Shown here: positions 1-8,433 of the stretch, one piece after another
Layout: each line of letters starts with the position of its first letter
Numbering within the stretch: the stretch's first letter is position 1
DNA from: an uncultured Alphaproteobacteria bacterium
Lineage (GTDB): Bacteria > Pseudomonadota > Alphaproteobacteria > Methylaequorales > Methylaequoraceae
Length of the DNA stretch: 64,000 nucleotides
Assembly (NCBI GenBank): GCA_902563505.1
Contig: CACEXK010000004.1
Span: 1-64,000 of the forward strand
Reading direction: 5' to 3'
Notes under the pieces: model-generated
The model's database searches: none
What the model was told of the DNA's origin: nothing
The model's input: the letters and a program-made list of their open reading frames with translations, nothing else
Made by a program: the position numbers and the translations under genes

Positions 1-58
1 AAATAACTATAGGTTTACAATGAGATTTTTTTATTTCTAAAATTTCAATATTTTTCAT
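1..58 (-). CDS. rimI: N-terminus of a GNAT acetyltransferase, probably RimI (partial)
   Basis: Only the first 19 codons lie in the window (MKNIEILEIKKS...). The start ATG overlaps the tsaB stop region on the same strand, so the two genes are translationally coupled. The assignment rests on context: in many alphaproteobacteria tsaB is followed directly by rimI, the N-acetyltransferase that modifies the N-terminal alanine of ribosomal protein S18. The fragment is too short to show the acetyl-CoA binding motif, so another short GNAT protein is possible. The gene continues beyond base 1. Confidence 0.5.
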   Translation of the reverse strand, partial: MKNIEILEIKKSHCKPIVI

Positions 59-689
59 AATAAGAAGTATGATAAATTATATCCAAGTTTCTACTTCCGT
101 ATCCCAGAAAACAAACCTCAGCAATTTTCTTAGCACTCAATGGATAGAAAAAAACATTTTTTATTTTTTTATTCAGTATTTCTAAATCTTTCTTGTCGTT
201 AGTAATCAAACTTAACTCTTTTATTTTTTTTGCATTAGCTAAATAAAACTTTTCTACTTCCTTTAAATTATCCAGAAATACAATTGATTCCTTACTAAAA
301 ACTTTGCCTTTTTTTTTGTATAACTGAAAAAAACTTTTTCCTTTCAAAGATTTCAAACAAACAATAGAATTTGGGAAATAATCTTTTCGGCTCAATAAAA
401 GAGGAACAAATGAGCTAACAGAAAAAACCTTTGCATTCGTTGATAAGGACAGTGCTTCTACGATTGATCTAACCGTTCGCAAGGCTGTAAAACTCCCAGG
501 TCCATTAGAAAAAAAAATATTTGACAAACCTTTGATATTTTCCCCTTCAAAACAATTTTTTATTAATTTGAAAATTGATTCAATACCGGTGTTGTTAATT
601 TTCTTATATAAAAATTTTTTAAGTTTTCTTCTATCGTATAAAGCTACAGATATTGTTTGACTTGAACAAAAAAGCGACAGTGATAACAT
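45..689 (-). CDS. tsaB: tRNA threonylcarbamoyladenosine biosynthesis protein TsaB
   Basis: TsaB is the non-catalytic partner of TsaD in making the t6A37 modification of ANN-decoding tRNAs in the cytoplasm. The 214-residue protein shows the family hallmark GPGSFTALR at residues 63-71, within an ASKHA-fold N-terminal half that begins MLSLSLFCSSQ. Length is normal for the family. It overlaps the start of the rimI-like gene. Its own start is only 14 bp from the divergent dipeptidase gene, and a TAGAAT hexamer sits 6 bp before its ATG, suggesting a leaderless message. The second half diverges quickly, as is usual in AT-rich genomes. Confidence 0.9.
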   Translation of the reverse strand: MLSLSLFCSSQTISVALYDRRKLKKFLYKKINNTGIESIFKLIKNCFEGENIKGLSNIFFSNGPGSFTALRTVRSIVEALSLSTNAKVFSVSSFVPLLLSRKDYFPNSIVCLKSLKGKSFFQLYKKKGKVFSKESIVFLDNLKEVEKFYLANAKKIKELSLITNDKKDLEILNKKIKNVFFYPLSAKKIAEVCFLGYGSRNLDIIYHTSYYEKY

Positions 690-703
690 AATGTGATTCT
701 AAA

Positions 704-1243
704 ATGAAACATAATTTTATAAAAGTAAATGAAAATAATTTAGATGTCTTGATAGATCTAAGATATGCATCAAATGATAACTTTACTAAAAAAAAAGTTT
801 TTTTTTCAAAGAACTGTTATCTTCATGAAGTGGCATTTGAACATTTATGCAAAGCTATTGAAATTTCAAGAAAAATTGGTTTGAAAATTAAAATTTTTGA
901 TGCTTACAGACCAGTTTATGTTCAAAAAAAGCTCTGGGAATTTTTACCAAATCCTGAATTTATTGCACCACCAGACAAAGGATCACCTCACTCACGAGGT
1001 ATTGCTATAGATATAACATTAGTTGATCAAGAAGAAAATGAGCTTGAAATGGGTACTGGATTTGACGAGTTTTCAAAACTTTCCTATCACGGAAATATAA
1101 ATATCTCAGAAAAATCTTATCATAATCGACTTCTGCTATTAGGAATTATGATTGACGCCGGTTGGGACTTTTTTAGAAATGAATGGTGGCACTATCAACT
1201 ATTCAACTCTAAATCTTATCCTATTGTATATGATATGGATTAA
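704..1243 (+). CDS. D-alanyl-D-alanine dipeptidase (VanX/DdpX family)
   Basis: This is a zinc dipeptidase that hydrolyses D-Ala-D-Ala. In bacteria without vancomycin resistance clusters such enzymes usually recycle peptidoglycan-derived dipeptide. The metal and catalytic residues are visible: SPHSRGIAID (His96, Asp103) and EWWH (Glu160, His163), matching the family motifs SxHxxGxAxD and ExWH. An arginine in FDAYRP near residue 69 also fits the family. At 179 residues without an obvious signal peptide, it is probably cytoplasmic. Its stop overlaps the start of the downstream deacetylase gene (TAATG), so the two form a small cell-wall operon opposite to the surrounding genes. Confidence 0.9.
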   Translation: MKHNFIKVNENNLDVLIDLRYASNDNFTKKKVFFSKNCYLHEVAFEHLCKAIEISRKIGLKIKIFDAYRPVYVQKKLWEFLPNPEFIAPPDKGSPHSRGIAIDITLVDQEENELEMGTGFDEFSKLSYHGNINISEKSYHNRLLLLGIMIDAGWDFFRNEWWHYQLFNSKSYPIVYDMD

Positions 1244-2250
1244 TGAGAAATTTTGTCTTTTTTTTATTTTTTTGTTTTGGCTTTAATTTTTTAAAGTGCG
1301 AGGAAAATTCAGCAATTGTTTTAATGTATCATCGATTCAATGAAGCTGAGCATCCTGCAACAAGTATTTCATCGAAAACTTTTGAAAAACAAATGCAATA
1401 CCTGAAAGATAATAATTTTAAAGTTTTACCAACATCATCTCTGATACCTTTCTTCAATAAAGAAATCCAATTACCAAAGAAATCAGTATTTATAACTATT
1501 GATGACGCTTATAAAAGTGTTTACCAAATAGCATATCCAATACTAAAAAAATATAATTTTCCATTTAGTATTTTCGTTTCAACAAAATTTGTATCAACTT
1601 ATGAAAATAGTGATTTTATGAGTTGGGAAATGTTAAAAAATTTATCAAAAGAAAATGTAGAAATTTTGAATCATACAAAAAGTCATAAAAATTTAATAAA
1701 CCTTTTACCATCTGAAATCAAAAGGGAGTTTTTAGATGCAGAGGAAGAAATTTTTAAAAATATCGGAAAAATTGAAAAAATTACATCCTACCCATATGGT
1801 GAATCCAATTTAATAGTTGAAAATATAGCTAAGGAACTAAATTTCAAACTTGCTTTTTCACAACACTCGAGTCCTATTCATATTAGTCATGACAAAATGA
1901 AGTTAGCAAGATTTGCACTTAATGATGAATTTGGAAACCTTAAAAGGTTTAAAGAAATAATTAATTCAAAACCATTGATTCTGAAGGATTTCAGAATTTC
2001 AGAAAAAAATTTGGATAAGGATTTTTTAGAAATAAAATTCGAATCAAATATTTCCGCAAATCAAATTAGTTGTTATATAAATGGAGGAGCAAGTCTAAAA
2101 CTTACTGGGCAAGGAAATACTTTAAAATTGGGCCTTAATAATTTAAAAAATCAAAGATATAGATTAAACTGCACTCATATCTCAAGTGCTCAGGAATTGT
2201 TTTGGTTTGGAAAAATGATAATAAAAACAAAAGATTCAATTTCTTTTTAA
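1243..2250 (+). CDS. Secreted polysaccharide deacetylase (NodB-like domain)
   Basis: A 335-residue protein with an N-terminal hydrophobic signal segment (residues 2-17, then KCEEN), so probably exported to the periplasm or membrane-anchored. The NodB fold is supported by VLMYHRF (about residues 27-32), the metal/catalytic pair in TIDDAY (Asp87-Asp88), the HTKSH histidine pair (144, 148) and SYPYG. These residues appear intact, so it should be an active de-N-acetylase. The substrate could be peptidoglycan or another N-acetylhexosamine polymer. The last ~100 residues form a separate region that I do not recognise. It is coupled to the dipeptidase gene by a one-base overlap. Confidence 0.85.
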   Translation: MRNFVFFLFFCFGFNFLKCEENSAIVLMYHRFNEAEHPATSISSKTFEKQMQYLKDNNFKVLPTSSLIPFFNKEIQLPKKSVFITIDDAYKSVYQIAYPILKKYNFPFSIFVSTKFVSTYENSDFMSWEMLKNLSKENVEILNHTKSHKNLINLLPSEIKREFLDAEEEIFKNIGKIEKITSYPYGESNLIVENIAKELNFKLAFSQHSSPIHISHDKMKLARFALNDEFGNLKRFKEIINSKPLILKDFRISEKNLDKDFLEIKFESNISANQISCYINGGASLKLTGQGNTLKLGLNNLKNQRYRLNCTHISSAQELFWFGKMIIKTKDSISF

Positions 2251-2254
2251 TTAA

Positions 2255-3196
2255 CTAATTCATCGAATTTTTGTTATCAAACTTCATAAAATTGTTGGAC
2301 TCTATTATTTTCTTTAAATCATTTACATAATCGTCTTTTCTTTCCGAATATCTGGTCATAAAACTCGAGAGTTTTAACCCAGATAATATTTCTCCACCCA
2401 TTCTTAATTTTTTTCTTTCCTCTCTAAATTCTTTGTAAGCCAAATTAGTGTTTAAGTTTTTTAAGTATGAACGAGTTGACTCAGACAAATTAGAAAATTT
2501 CCTTATGAAAAACTTTTTATCTTTATCTCTATTAATAGGTTTTAATCCTTTTTTCTTATCAAATGTATATTGTCCAAATATTGCATTGCCCTCTCTTAAG
2601 TATCTTGATGTTCCCCAACCACTTTCAATAGCAGCTTGTGCAAGAACCATTGAAATTGGTATAATATCTACTTTAACTAATAAATTACCTAAATTTGAAT
2701 CAAAACTATCATACTTTTCGCTTAATTCAAACAACCAAGATGGCCAAAAATCTCGCGAAAAATTCTCCCCCTGTGATTCATTCCACCAGTCCAAAATTTT
2801 TTTTCTATCTTCAAGTATCCTAGAATTTTCAAGAAAAATAATTGGTAAGAGTGTATTTATGAATAATTTCTTTCTCTCACTTACTGGTTCTATATCCATA
2901 AAATCTTCTGGTAAGGATGAAAAAATAATCAAATTTACAGAATCATTGCTAAGAAAGTCATCGATAGTGAAATCATATTTTTTAAAAACCTCCATCATTT
3001 CATTAGCTTGGCTAATATAGTCAACACTCGTTAAATCTTTAACTGACTCCTTAGAATTCACTACATAATTTATTGCAGAACCATTATTTTTTTTTCCTTT
3101 CTTGAAATTACTGTAGAATCCAATAGCAATATTTAATAGAACAATTAAGACTAGAAATAAAAGAATATTTCTGTAAACAATTGGTGAATTTTGCAT
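2255..3196 (-). CDS. Bax-like membrane-anchored glucosaminidase
   Basis: The C-terminal half carries a glucosaminidase domain (PF01832 type), shown by AQAAIESGWGTSRYLREGNAIFGQY. Glu191 is the expected catalytic acid. Residues 9-26 form one hydrophobic transmembrane segment, placing the catalytic domain in the periplasm. E. coli Bax has the same arrangement and size (313 residues here). It probably cleaves peptidoglycan glycan strands. It follows nfu directly (TAG-ATG adjacency) and converges on the deacetylase gene, so three cell-wall genes are clustered. The family call is firm; the physiological role is inferred. Confidence 0.85.
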   Translation of the reverse strand: MQNSPIVYRNILLFLVLIVLLNIAIGFYSNFKKGKKNNGSAINYVVNSKESVKDLTSVDYISQANEMMEVFKKYDFTIDDFLSNDSVNLIIFSSLPEDFMDIEPVSERKKLFINTLLPIIFLENSRILEDRKKILDWWNESQGENFSRDFWPSWLFELSEKYDSFDSNLGNLLVKVDIIPISMVLAQAAIESGWGTSRYLREGNAIFGQYTFDKKKGLKPINRDKDKKFFIRKFSNLSESTRSYLKNLNTNLAYKEFREERKKLRMGGEILSGLKLSSFMTRYSERKDDYVNDLKKIIESNNFMKFDNKNSMN

Positions 3197-3760
3197 CTAT
3201 TGATTAATAGCTTCGACAGACTTAATTTCAGGAATATAATATTTTAACATATTTTCTATCCCAGATTTCAATGTAATTGTAGAACTTGGGCAACCCGAGC
3301 ATGCACCCCTTAATTCTAAAAAAACAATCCCATCCTTATATTCAACGAAACTTATATCTCCTCCATCTTGTGCAACCGCTGGTTTTATTCTTTGATCTAA
3401 CAAATCATTTATTTGATTTATAATCTTAGAATCTTTTTTATTATAATTCTTTTTTTCTTCTTTTTTTGACTTTTCAGCTAACTGAATATCTTGTCCAGAG
3501 GAAAAAAAATCAAGAATTTTTGACAATAGATTTGGTTTTAATAAATCCCAGTCAACATCTTCTGATTTTGTAATTGTAACGAAATCTTTTCCAATGAATA
3601 CATTTGAAACATATTTTTCTTCAAAAAGGATCTTTGCAAGATTATGCTTCTGTGCATCTTTTTTAGATTTATATTCTTGCGTTCCTTTTTCTAAGATTAT
3701 TTTACCCGGAAGAAATTTTAATGTTGCCGGGTTCGGTGTTTCTTCGGTCTGTATGAACAT
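3197..3760 (-). CDS. Nfu-type iron-sulfur cluster carrier
   Basis: A two-domain Fe-S scaffold/carrier protein. The N-terminal Nfu_N domain is clear from MFIQTEETPNPATLKFLPGK. A lysine-rich linker (about 95-112) leads to the C-terminal NifU-like domain with the cluster-ligating GACSGCPSS (Cys154, Cys157). Length (187 residues) is typical of alphaproteobacterial and mitochondrial Nfu1 proteins. It probably transfers 4Fe-4S clusters to lipoate synthase, aconitase-type and respiratory targets in the cytoplasm. Its position next to a universal stress protein gene and trpS is a conserved class-level arrangement. Confidence 0.93.
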   Translation of the reverse strand: MFIQTEETPNPATLKFLPGKIILEKGTQEYKSKKDAQKHNLAKILFEEKYVSNVFIGKDFVTITKSEDVDWDLLKPNLLSKILDFFSSGQDIQLAEKSKKEEKKNYNKKDSKIINQINDLLDQRIKPAVAQDGGDISFVEYKDGIVFLELRGACSGCPSSTITLKSGIENMLKYYIPEIKSVEAINQ

Positions 3761-3769
3761 AATATAAAA

Positions 3770-4246
3770 TTAATTAATTGAAGATAGTTTGTCAATTTCT
3801 TCTTCACTCAAATTTTGAGGTATTATCGTTAATGGTACACTTAAACTTGATCTAAATTTTCCTGTAAAAGCATTGATTAGTGGGTCAGAACTAGATTTTT
3901 CTGAGGAAGAAGCCAAAACTAAGTTTGAAATGAATTTATTTTCTTTGAGAAAATTCGTTATACACTCAATTCTATCTCCTTTCATAATAAATTTTTTTGG
4001 TTTTTTTGAATTAAATTCAAGTAGAAAAGTTTGGACATCTTTAATTTTCGATTCTGCTTTTTCCCTTGATTCAGCCTCAGCTATATCCTCAACCGCTTTC
4101 CAATGACTGAATTCTAGTGTGTCAAATGTATAGAGGAGAGCAACTCTCCCATTATTTCTTGAACTTCTTTGGGCAGCATATCTCAAAGCTTTATACATTT
4201 CAGGTGATTCATCTACAATTACTAAGAATGTTATTTCTTTTTCCAT
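3770..4246 (-). CDS. Universal stress protein (UspA family)
   Basis: A single-domain, 158-residue UspA-fold protein with the opening strand ITFLVIVDESPEMYKALRYAAQRS, the second strand GRVALLYTFD, and a C-terminal part with LVLASSSEKSSSDPLINAFTGKFRSSLSVPLTIIP. The latter only loosely matches the ATP-binding G-2x-G-9x-G(S/T) motif, so nucleotide binding is uncertain. Such proteins respond to starvation and stress. It sits in the conserved trpS-usp-nfu run with nine bases between it and nfu, so co-transcription is likely. Confidence 0.85.
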   Translation of the reverse strand: MEKEITFLVIVDESPEMYKALRYAAQRSSRNNGRVALLYTFDTLEFSHWKAVEDIAEAESREKAESKIKDVQTFLLEFNSKKPKKFIMKGDRIECITNFLKENKFISNLVLASSSEKSSSDPLINAFTGKFRSSLSVPLTIIPQNLSEEEIDKLSSIN

Positions 4247-4250
4247 AAGA

Positions 4251-4970
4251 CTAATTTTTTCTAAAAATGATCCCCGCTATCAATCCCAAACCAATAGCAA
4301 TGATAGCAGAGAAAATGCCATATATAAATGAGAATTTATGAGCGAACTTAAAAACTAATGAACTAATTCCAGGTTTCTCAACTAATAACTCTATTCTTTC
4401 TGTTTCAATTTTGCTTCCACTTTTCATTAAACTTAATGAAATAAAATATTTACCAGCAGGTGAATTATAAGGCAATTTAATTGGAATTTTAAAGAATGAT
4501 GGTGTTTGTTTGTTAAGTTCTTGAAAAGAATTGTTCTTAATCATAAAAAGTTTTAATGACATCTTCTTTTCAATTAATTCTTTTTTCAAATTATCATCAT
4601 CTTTTCCAATTAATTTAATATTGTCGACTAAATCTTTTTTTATTTCAAAGTCAATTTCATTATTTTTATTGTTCGTATAATAGTGGAATAGGCTTGGATA
4701 GCTAAATTCTCCAGTTTTATTCCATGTCCACATTCCAAATATTTTTTTTTTCTTTTGTAAAACCACTTTTTGATTTGGACCTACAACTTTAAGAACTAGA
4801 TTTTTTTTTGAATTGGAATGCACATAAACAGTAAACTCAGGGTCGGAAGAGTTTTCTTTTAATTCCACTTTTTTTTGAGGTACATCAAAAAAAATTACAT
4901 TTGAAGATACTTTTCCAAAAAATAAAAAAATAAGTAAAAATATATAACCTGAAAAATTTTTAATATGCAT
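4251..4970 (-). CDS. PF09608/TIGR02186-type membrane protein, TSUP partner
   Basis: A 239-residue protein with an N-terminal signal/anchor (about 8-23), a long periplasmic beta-rich region starting NVIFFDVPQKKVELKENSS, and a single C-terminal transmembrane helix (FIYGIFSAIIAIGLGLIAGIIF). This architecture matches the alphaproteobacterial putative transmembrane family PF09608, whose genes usually lie beside a TauE/SafE exporter gene, as here. The start codon overlaps the exporter's 3' end by 11 bp, so the two are coupled. The function is unknown; a periplasmic accessory role for anion export is an inference. Confidence 0.75.
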   Translation of the reverse strand: MHIKNFSGYIFLLIFLFFGKVSSNVIFFDVPQKKVELKENSSDPEFTVYVHSNSKKNLVLKVVGPNQKVVLQKKKKIFGMWTWNKTGEFSYPSLFHYYTNNKNNEIDFEIKKDLVDNIKLIGKDDDNLKKELIEKKMSLKLFMIKNNSFQELNKQTPSFFKIPIKLPYNSPAGKYFISLSLMKSGSKIETERIELLVEKPGISSLVFKFAHKFSFIYGIFSAIIAIGLGLIAGIIFRKN

Positions 4971-5877
4971 CTTGAATTATTATCCTTGAATTCATTAATG
5001 GCTCATTTATCAACTCTATACCCATTTTTATGCATACGATTATAACAATTAGAGCAAGAAAAATTCTTATTTGTTCACCTTTAAATTTCGAAGTATATTT
5101 TGAACCATATTGAGCTCCTATTACCCCCCCAACTAGAAGGAAAATAGCTAAAATTAAGTCTACGGAAAAATTATATGTTGCTTGGAGTATAGAAACATTC
5201 AATGTAACAAAAACAATTTGAAATAATGAAGTTCCAATTGCTGATACAGTGCCCATTCTGAAAAGATATATCATAGCAGGGACCATAATAAACCCCCCTC
5301 CAACACCCATCAAAGATGCAAGAAAGCCTGTGATCATTCCTACTAAAATTGGTAGTAAAATTGATATATATATCCCAGAATGTCTAAACCTTAATTTTAA
5401 TGGAAGAAAATCTAAAAATCTCCTCTTTCTTCTTTTAAAACTTGAATCAATTGTTTTATCAGGTCTCATCAATGAAATTGTACTTTCTATGAGCATTAAA
5501 GAGCCAATTACCAGAAGGAAAATAACATAGAGAATATTAATGATTAGGTCTATGTCTCCTGATTCCTTGAGAAAATTGAATAAAACAACACCAACAGTTG
5601 AACCAAAAATACCCCCTATTAAGAGAAAAATTCCGATTTCATAATCAATGTTTTTTTTTCTACTATGAGCTATTGCTCCTGAAACCGAAGAACCAAGAAT
5701 TTGAACTGACTCTGTTCCAACTGCTGTTGAGGGGGGTATACCTAAAAAAATTAATAGCGGTGTCATCAAAAACCCACCTCCAACTCCAAATAAACCAGAC
5801 ATAAAACCCACAATAAAACCAAAAAAAAGAATGACAAAAAGATTTATTTCAATTTCTGCGATGGGTAAGTAAAACAT
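4960..5877 (-). CDS. TauE/SafE (TSUP) family anion exporter
   Basis: A 305-residue polytopic inner-membrane protein with the duplicated TSUP signature: GLFGVGGGFLMTPLLIFLGIPPSTAVGT near the N-terminus and SLMGVGGGFIMVPAMIYL near residue 190. Several further hydrophobic helices surround these. Family members export sulfite, sulfoacetate or related organosulfur anions. The substrate cannot be read from the sequence. It is coupled to the downstream PF09608 gene and overlaps trpS by one base (TAATG). The pair appears inserted between trpS and usp relative to the usual order. Confidence 0.88.
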   Translation of the reverse strand: MFYLPIAEIEINLFVILFFGFIVGFMSGLFGVGGGFLMTPLLIFLGIPPSTAVGTESVQILGSSVSGAIAHSRKKNIDYEIGIFLLIGGIFGSTVGVVLFNFLKESGDIDLIINILYVIFLLVIGSLMLIESTISLMRPDKTIDSSFKRRKRRFLDFLPLKLRFRHSGIYISILLPILVGMITGFLASLMGVGGGFIMVPAMIYLFRMGTVSAIGTSLFQIVFVTLNVSILQATYNFSVDLILAIFLLVGGVIGAQYGSKYTSKFKGEQIRIFLALIVIIVCIKMGIELINEPLMNSRIIIQDAY

Positions 5878-6881
5878 TATATTCTATAAAAACTTATAAT
5901 TTTTTTTATTTCCTTAATATTATCCAATGCTATTTCATTAGCCTTTTTTATCCCATCATTTAAAATTGAATCAAGATAACCTTTTTCCTCCAATAATTTT
6001 TTCATTTCAGCTGATATTACAGAAATTTTTTGGTTAACAATTTCACATAAATCTTCCTTAAATTTTTTGAAATCCTTGCCGGAATAATCTTTTAAAACCA
6101 ACTCTTTTCTAGAATCAGTCATCGCGCAAAAAATGTTTATTAAATTATTTACCTCTGGTCGATTTTCTATATTTTGATCTGAATCCGGAAAAGGTAGTGA
6201 ATCAGTTTTTGCTTTCAGAATTTTTTTTCTCAACTCATCAGTTGAATCGGTTAGATTAATCCTAGAATAATCAGATGGATCAGATTTACTCATTTTTTTT
6301 GTTCCATCTTTTAAGCTCATTACTCTGGTTGCAGATCCAGTAATTATTGGCTCAGGGATAGGAAAAAATTCATTTTCGTAATATCTATTAAAGCTTTGTG
6401 CTATATCTCTACATAATTCTAGGTGTTGTTTTTGATCTTCCCCAACAGGAACATAGCTTGATTTATATAGCAAGATATCTGCAGCCATCAACACAGGATA
6501 AGAGTATAAACCTAAAGGAGCTTTTTCTTTGTTTTTACCAGCTTTATCCTTGAATTGTGTCATCCTATTTAACCATCCAATTGGAGTATGACAACTCAAA
6601 ATCCAAGCTAATTCACTATGCCCAGTGACATTTGACTGAACAAATATAATACTTTTTTTTGGATCAATTCCTGAAGCCAAATATGCAGCTGCAACTTCTT
6701 TGGAGTTCTCTTTAAGTTTTTTTCTATTTTCACTTACAGTTATTGCATGGAGATCAACTATACAAAAAATACATTTTTTTTTATTTTGTAAGTCAACCCA
6801 GTTTTTTATGGCACCTAGATAATTCCCAAGATGCAGATTTCCAGTTGGCTGAACTCCTGAAAAAACAAGTCCATTATTCAT
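5877..6881 (-). CDS. trpS: Tryptophanyl-tRNA synthetase
   Basis: A class I aminoacyl-tRNA synthetase charging tRNA-Trp. The HIGH-type motif appears in SGVQPTGNLHLGNYLGAIKNW and the KMSKS motif in GTKKMSKSDPSD. I prefer the ATG at 6881 (MNNGLVFSG) over the GTG at 6896 used in the ORF track, because a GGAAG ribosome-binding site lies 8 bp upstream and the N-terminus then matches the family. Length is then 334 residues, normal for bacteria. The start overlaps the murJ 3' end by 8 bp, indicating co-transcription with mutS-glnD-murJ. Confidence 0.96.
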   Translation of the reverse strand: MNNGLVFSGVQPTGNLHLGNYLGAIKNWVDLQNKKKCIFCIVDLHAITVSENRKKLKENSKEVAAAYLASGIDPKKSIIFVQSNVTGHSELAWILSCHTPIGWLNRMTQFKDKAGKNKEKAPLGLYSYPVLMAADILLYKSSYVPVGEDQKQHLELCRDIAQSFNRYYENEFFPIPEPIITGSATRVMSLKDGTKKMSKSDPSDYSRINLTDSTDELRKKILKAKTDSLPFPDSDQNIENRPEVNNLINIFCAMTDSRKELVLKDYSGKDFKKFKEDLCEIVNQKISVISAEMKKLLEEKGYLDSILNDGIKKANEIALDNIKEIKKIISFYRI

Positions 6882-8433
6882 ATCTTTTGCTTCCACTGAT
6901 TGATGTTAAATTTTTGACTCCTAAAATAAAAATGAAAAAAAAATATGTAAGAGCTCCTCCGAATATTGAAATTAACAACCACAAGTTTCCGTTTTGAAAA
7001 AATAAATTTGCTTTATTCATGTTAATTATCAAGTTTACTACAAAAATCATAACTAATGAAGATACCAAAACTTTAAAAATAATTATAAAGATGGTTTTAT
7101 CAAAAAAATATTTTTTTCTAACTGTTAATATATAAAAAAGAATTAAAGCATTAATCCAAGCTGATACAGATGTTGCAATTGCCAATCCTACATGAAGATA
7201 CTCTTTTATCAAAATTAAATTTAATATTAAATTTATAATCATCGAAAAAATTGATACTTTGATTGGTGTTTTAGTATCTTCGTCAGCAAAATATGGAACT
7301 ACCAGAATTTTAATAATAATAAAGGCTGGCAAACCAAAAGCGAGTGCAATTAGAGCTGATCCGGTAAAGTTTACATCCAATAAATCAAAGGCACCTCTAT
7401 AAAATAGAAAACTTATTATTTCATCTGATAACAAGACTAAACCAAAGAGAGAGGGAATAGAAAAAATGATACCAAATTTTATTGCATTATTTAGACTTTC
7501 ATTAGCTTTTTTATTTTCTTTCTTTTTTAACTGGCTAGAAAGAATTGGTAATAATGCAGTGCTTATAGCTATTCCCAAAACCCCAAGAGGTAATTGATTA
7601 ACTCTATCTGCATAATATAGATAAGAAATCGATCCATCAGGAAGAGTAGAAGCCAAAATCATATCAATTAAAAGGTTAAGTTGATAAGCCCCATTGCCAA
7701 TTACAGCAGGTAATAATAAAATGAGGAATCTTTTGGTCTCACCTTTTGGTTTTTTAAAAAAACTAATGTCAAAAAGGTTTAATTTTAATTTTACGCCATT
7801 AACTTTCAAGTTCAATATAATCCACAATACTTGTAAAATTCCTGCAAAAGAAACTGCCAAACTAAGGTTGTTAGAAATATAAACTTTATTTCCATCATTA
7901 TGAAAAATTAACAATGTAAAGATCATTGTTAAATTTAGTATAATTGGTGTAATTGCCATTGAGGCAAATTTACCCATCGTATTCAGGTATGCTCCAGCTA
8001 GAGATGTTAAACAAACAAACAAAACAAATGGAAAAGTCAATCGAGATAAATCAACTGCTAAGGAAAATTTGTCTGGATTTTTAGTAAAACCAGGAGCAAT
8101 TAAATTAACAATTAGTGGCATAAAAATTTCAACTATAAGAATAATGGTTAGGAGAACAATCAGTAGTCCTGAAAAAATACTTGAAAAAAATTCATCTGAT
8201 TTTTTTTTTCCAGATTTTTCAGAAATTCCAGATATGACTGGAATAAAAGCTGCATTCATTGAACCCTCAGCAAATAGTCTTCTGAATAAATTTGGTAATT
8301 TAAATGCAATAAAAAAAGCGTCCGATATAAGTCCAGCACCTAAAACTTTGGCAATCAAAAGATCCCGTGTATACCCAAGAACTCTACTAATTAGAGTCAT
8401 TGAACTAATTATAGAGATTGCTCTAAGAAACAT
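6874..8433 (-). CDS. murJ: Lipid II flippase MurJ (MviN)
   Basis: A 519-residue inner-membrane protein of the MOP superfamily that moves lipid II across the membrane for peptidoglycan synthesis. The N-terminus (ISSMTLISRVLGYTRDLLIAKVLGAGLISDAFFIAFKLPNLFRRLFAEGSMNAAFIPV) is the strongly conserved MurJ opening. About 14 hydrophobic helices follow, and conserved arginines are present. It overlaps glnD upstream by 11 bp and trpS downstream. The order glnD-murJ-trpS is common in alphaproteobacteria. Confidence 0.96.
   Translation of the reverse strand: MFLRAISIISSMTLISRVLGYTRDLLIAKVLGAGLISDAFFIAFKLPNLFRRLFAEGSMNAAFIPVISGISEKSGKKKSDEFFSSIFSGLLIVLLTIILIVEIFMPLIVNLIAPGFTKNPDKFSLAVDLSRLTFPFVLFVCLTSLAGAYLNTMGKFASMAITPIILNLTMIFTLLIFHNDGNKVYISNNLSLAVSFAGILQVLWIILNLKVNGVKLKLNLFDISFFKKPKGETKRFLILLLPAVIGNGAYQLNLLIDMILASTLPDGSISYLYYADRVNQLPLGVLGIAISTALLPILSSQLKKKENKKANESLNNAIKFGIIFSIPSLFGLVLLSDEIISFLFYRGAFDLLDVNFTGSALIALAFGLPAFIIIKILVVPYFADEDTKTPIKVSIFSMIINLILNLILIKEYLHVGLAIATSVSAWINALILFYILTVRKKYFFDKTIFIIIFKVLVSSLVMIFVVNLIINMNKANLFFQNGNLWLLISIFGGALTYFFFIFILGVKNLTSISGSKRYE

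Noticed and set aside
130-138. TTAGCACTC, half of a CIRCE element
   Set aside because: It lies inside tsaB and has no GAGTGCTAA partner nine bases away.
2448-3020. 190-aa plus-strand ORF
   Set aside because: It is antisense to the bax-like gene, has no domain signature, and its composition reflects the reverse complement of a real coding region.
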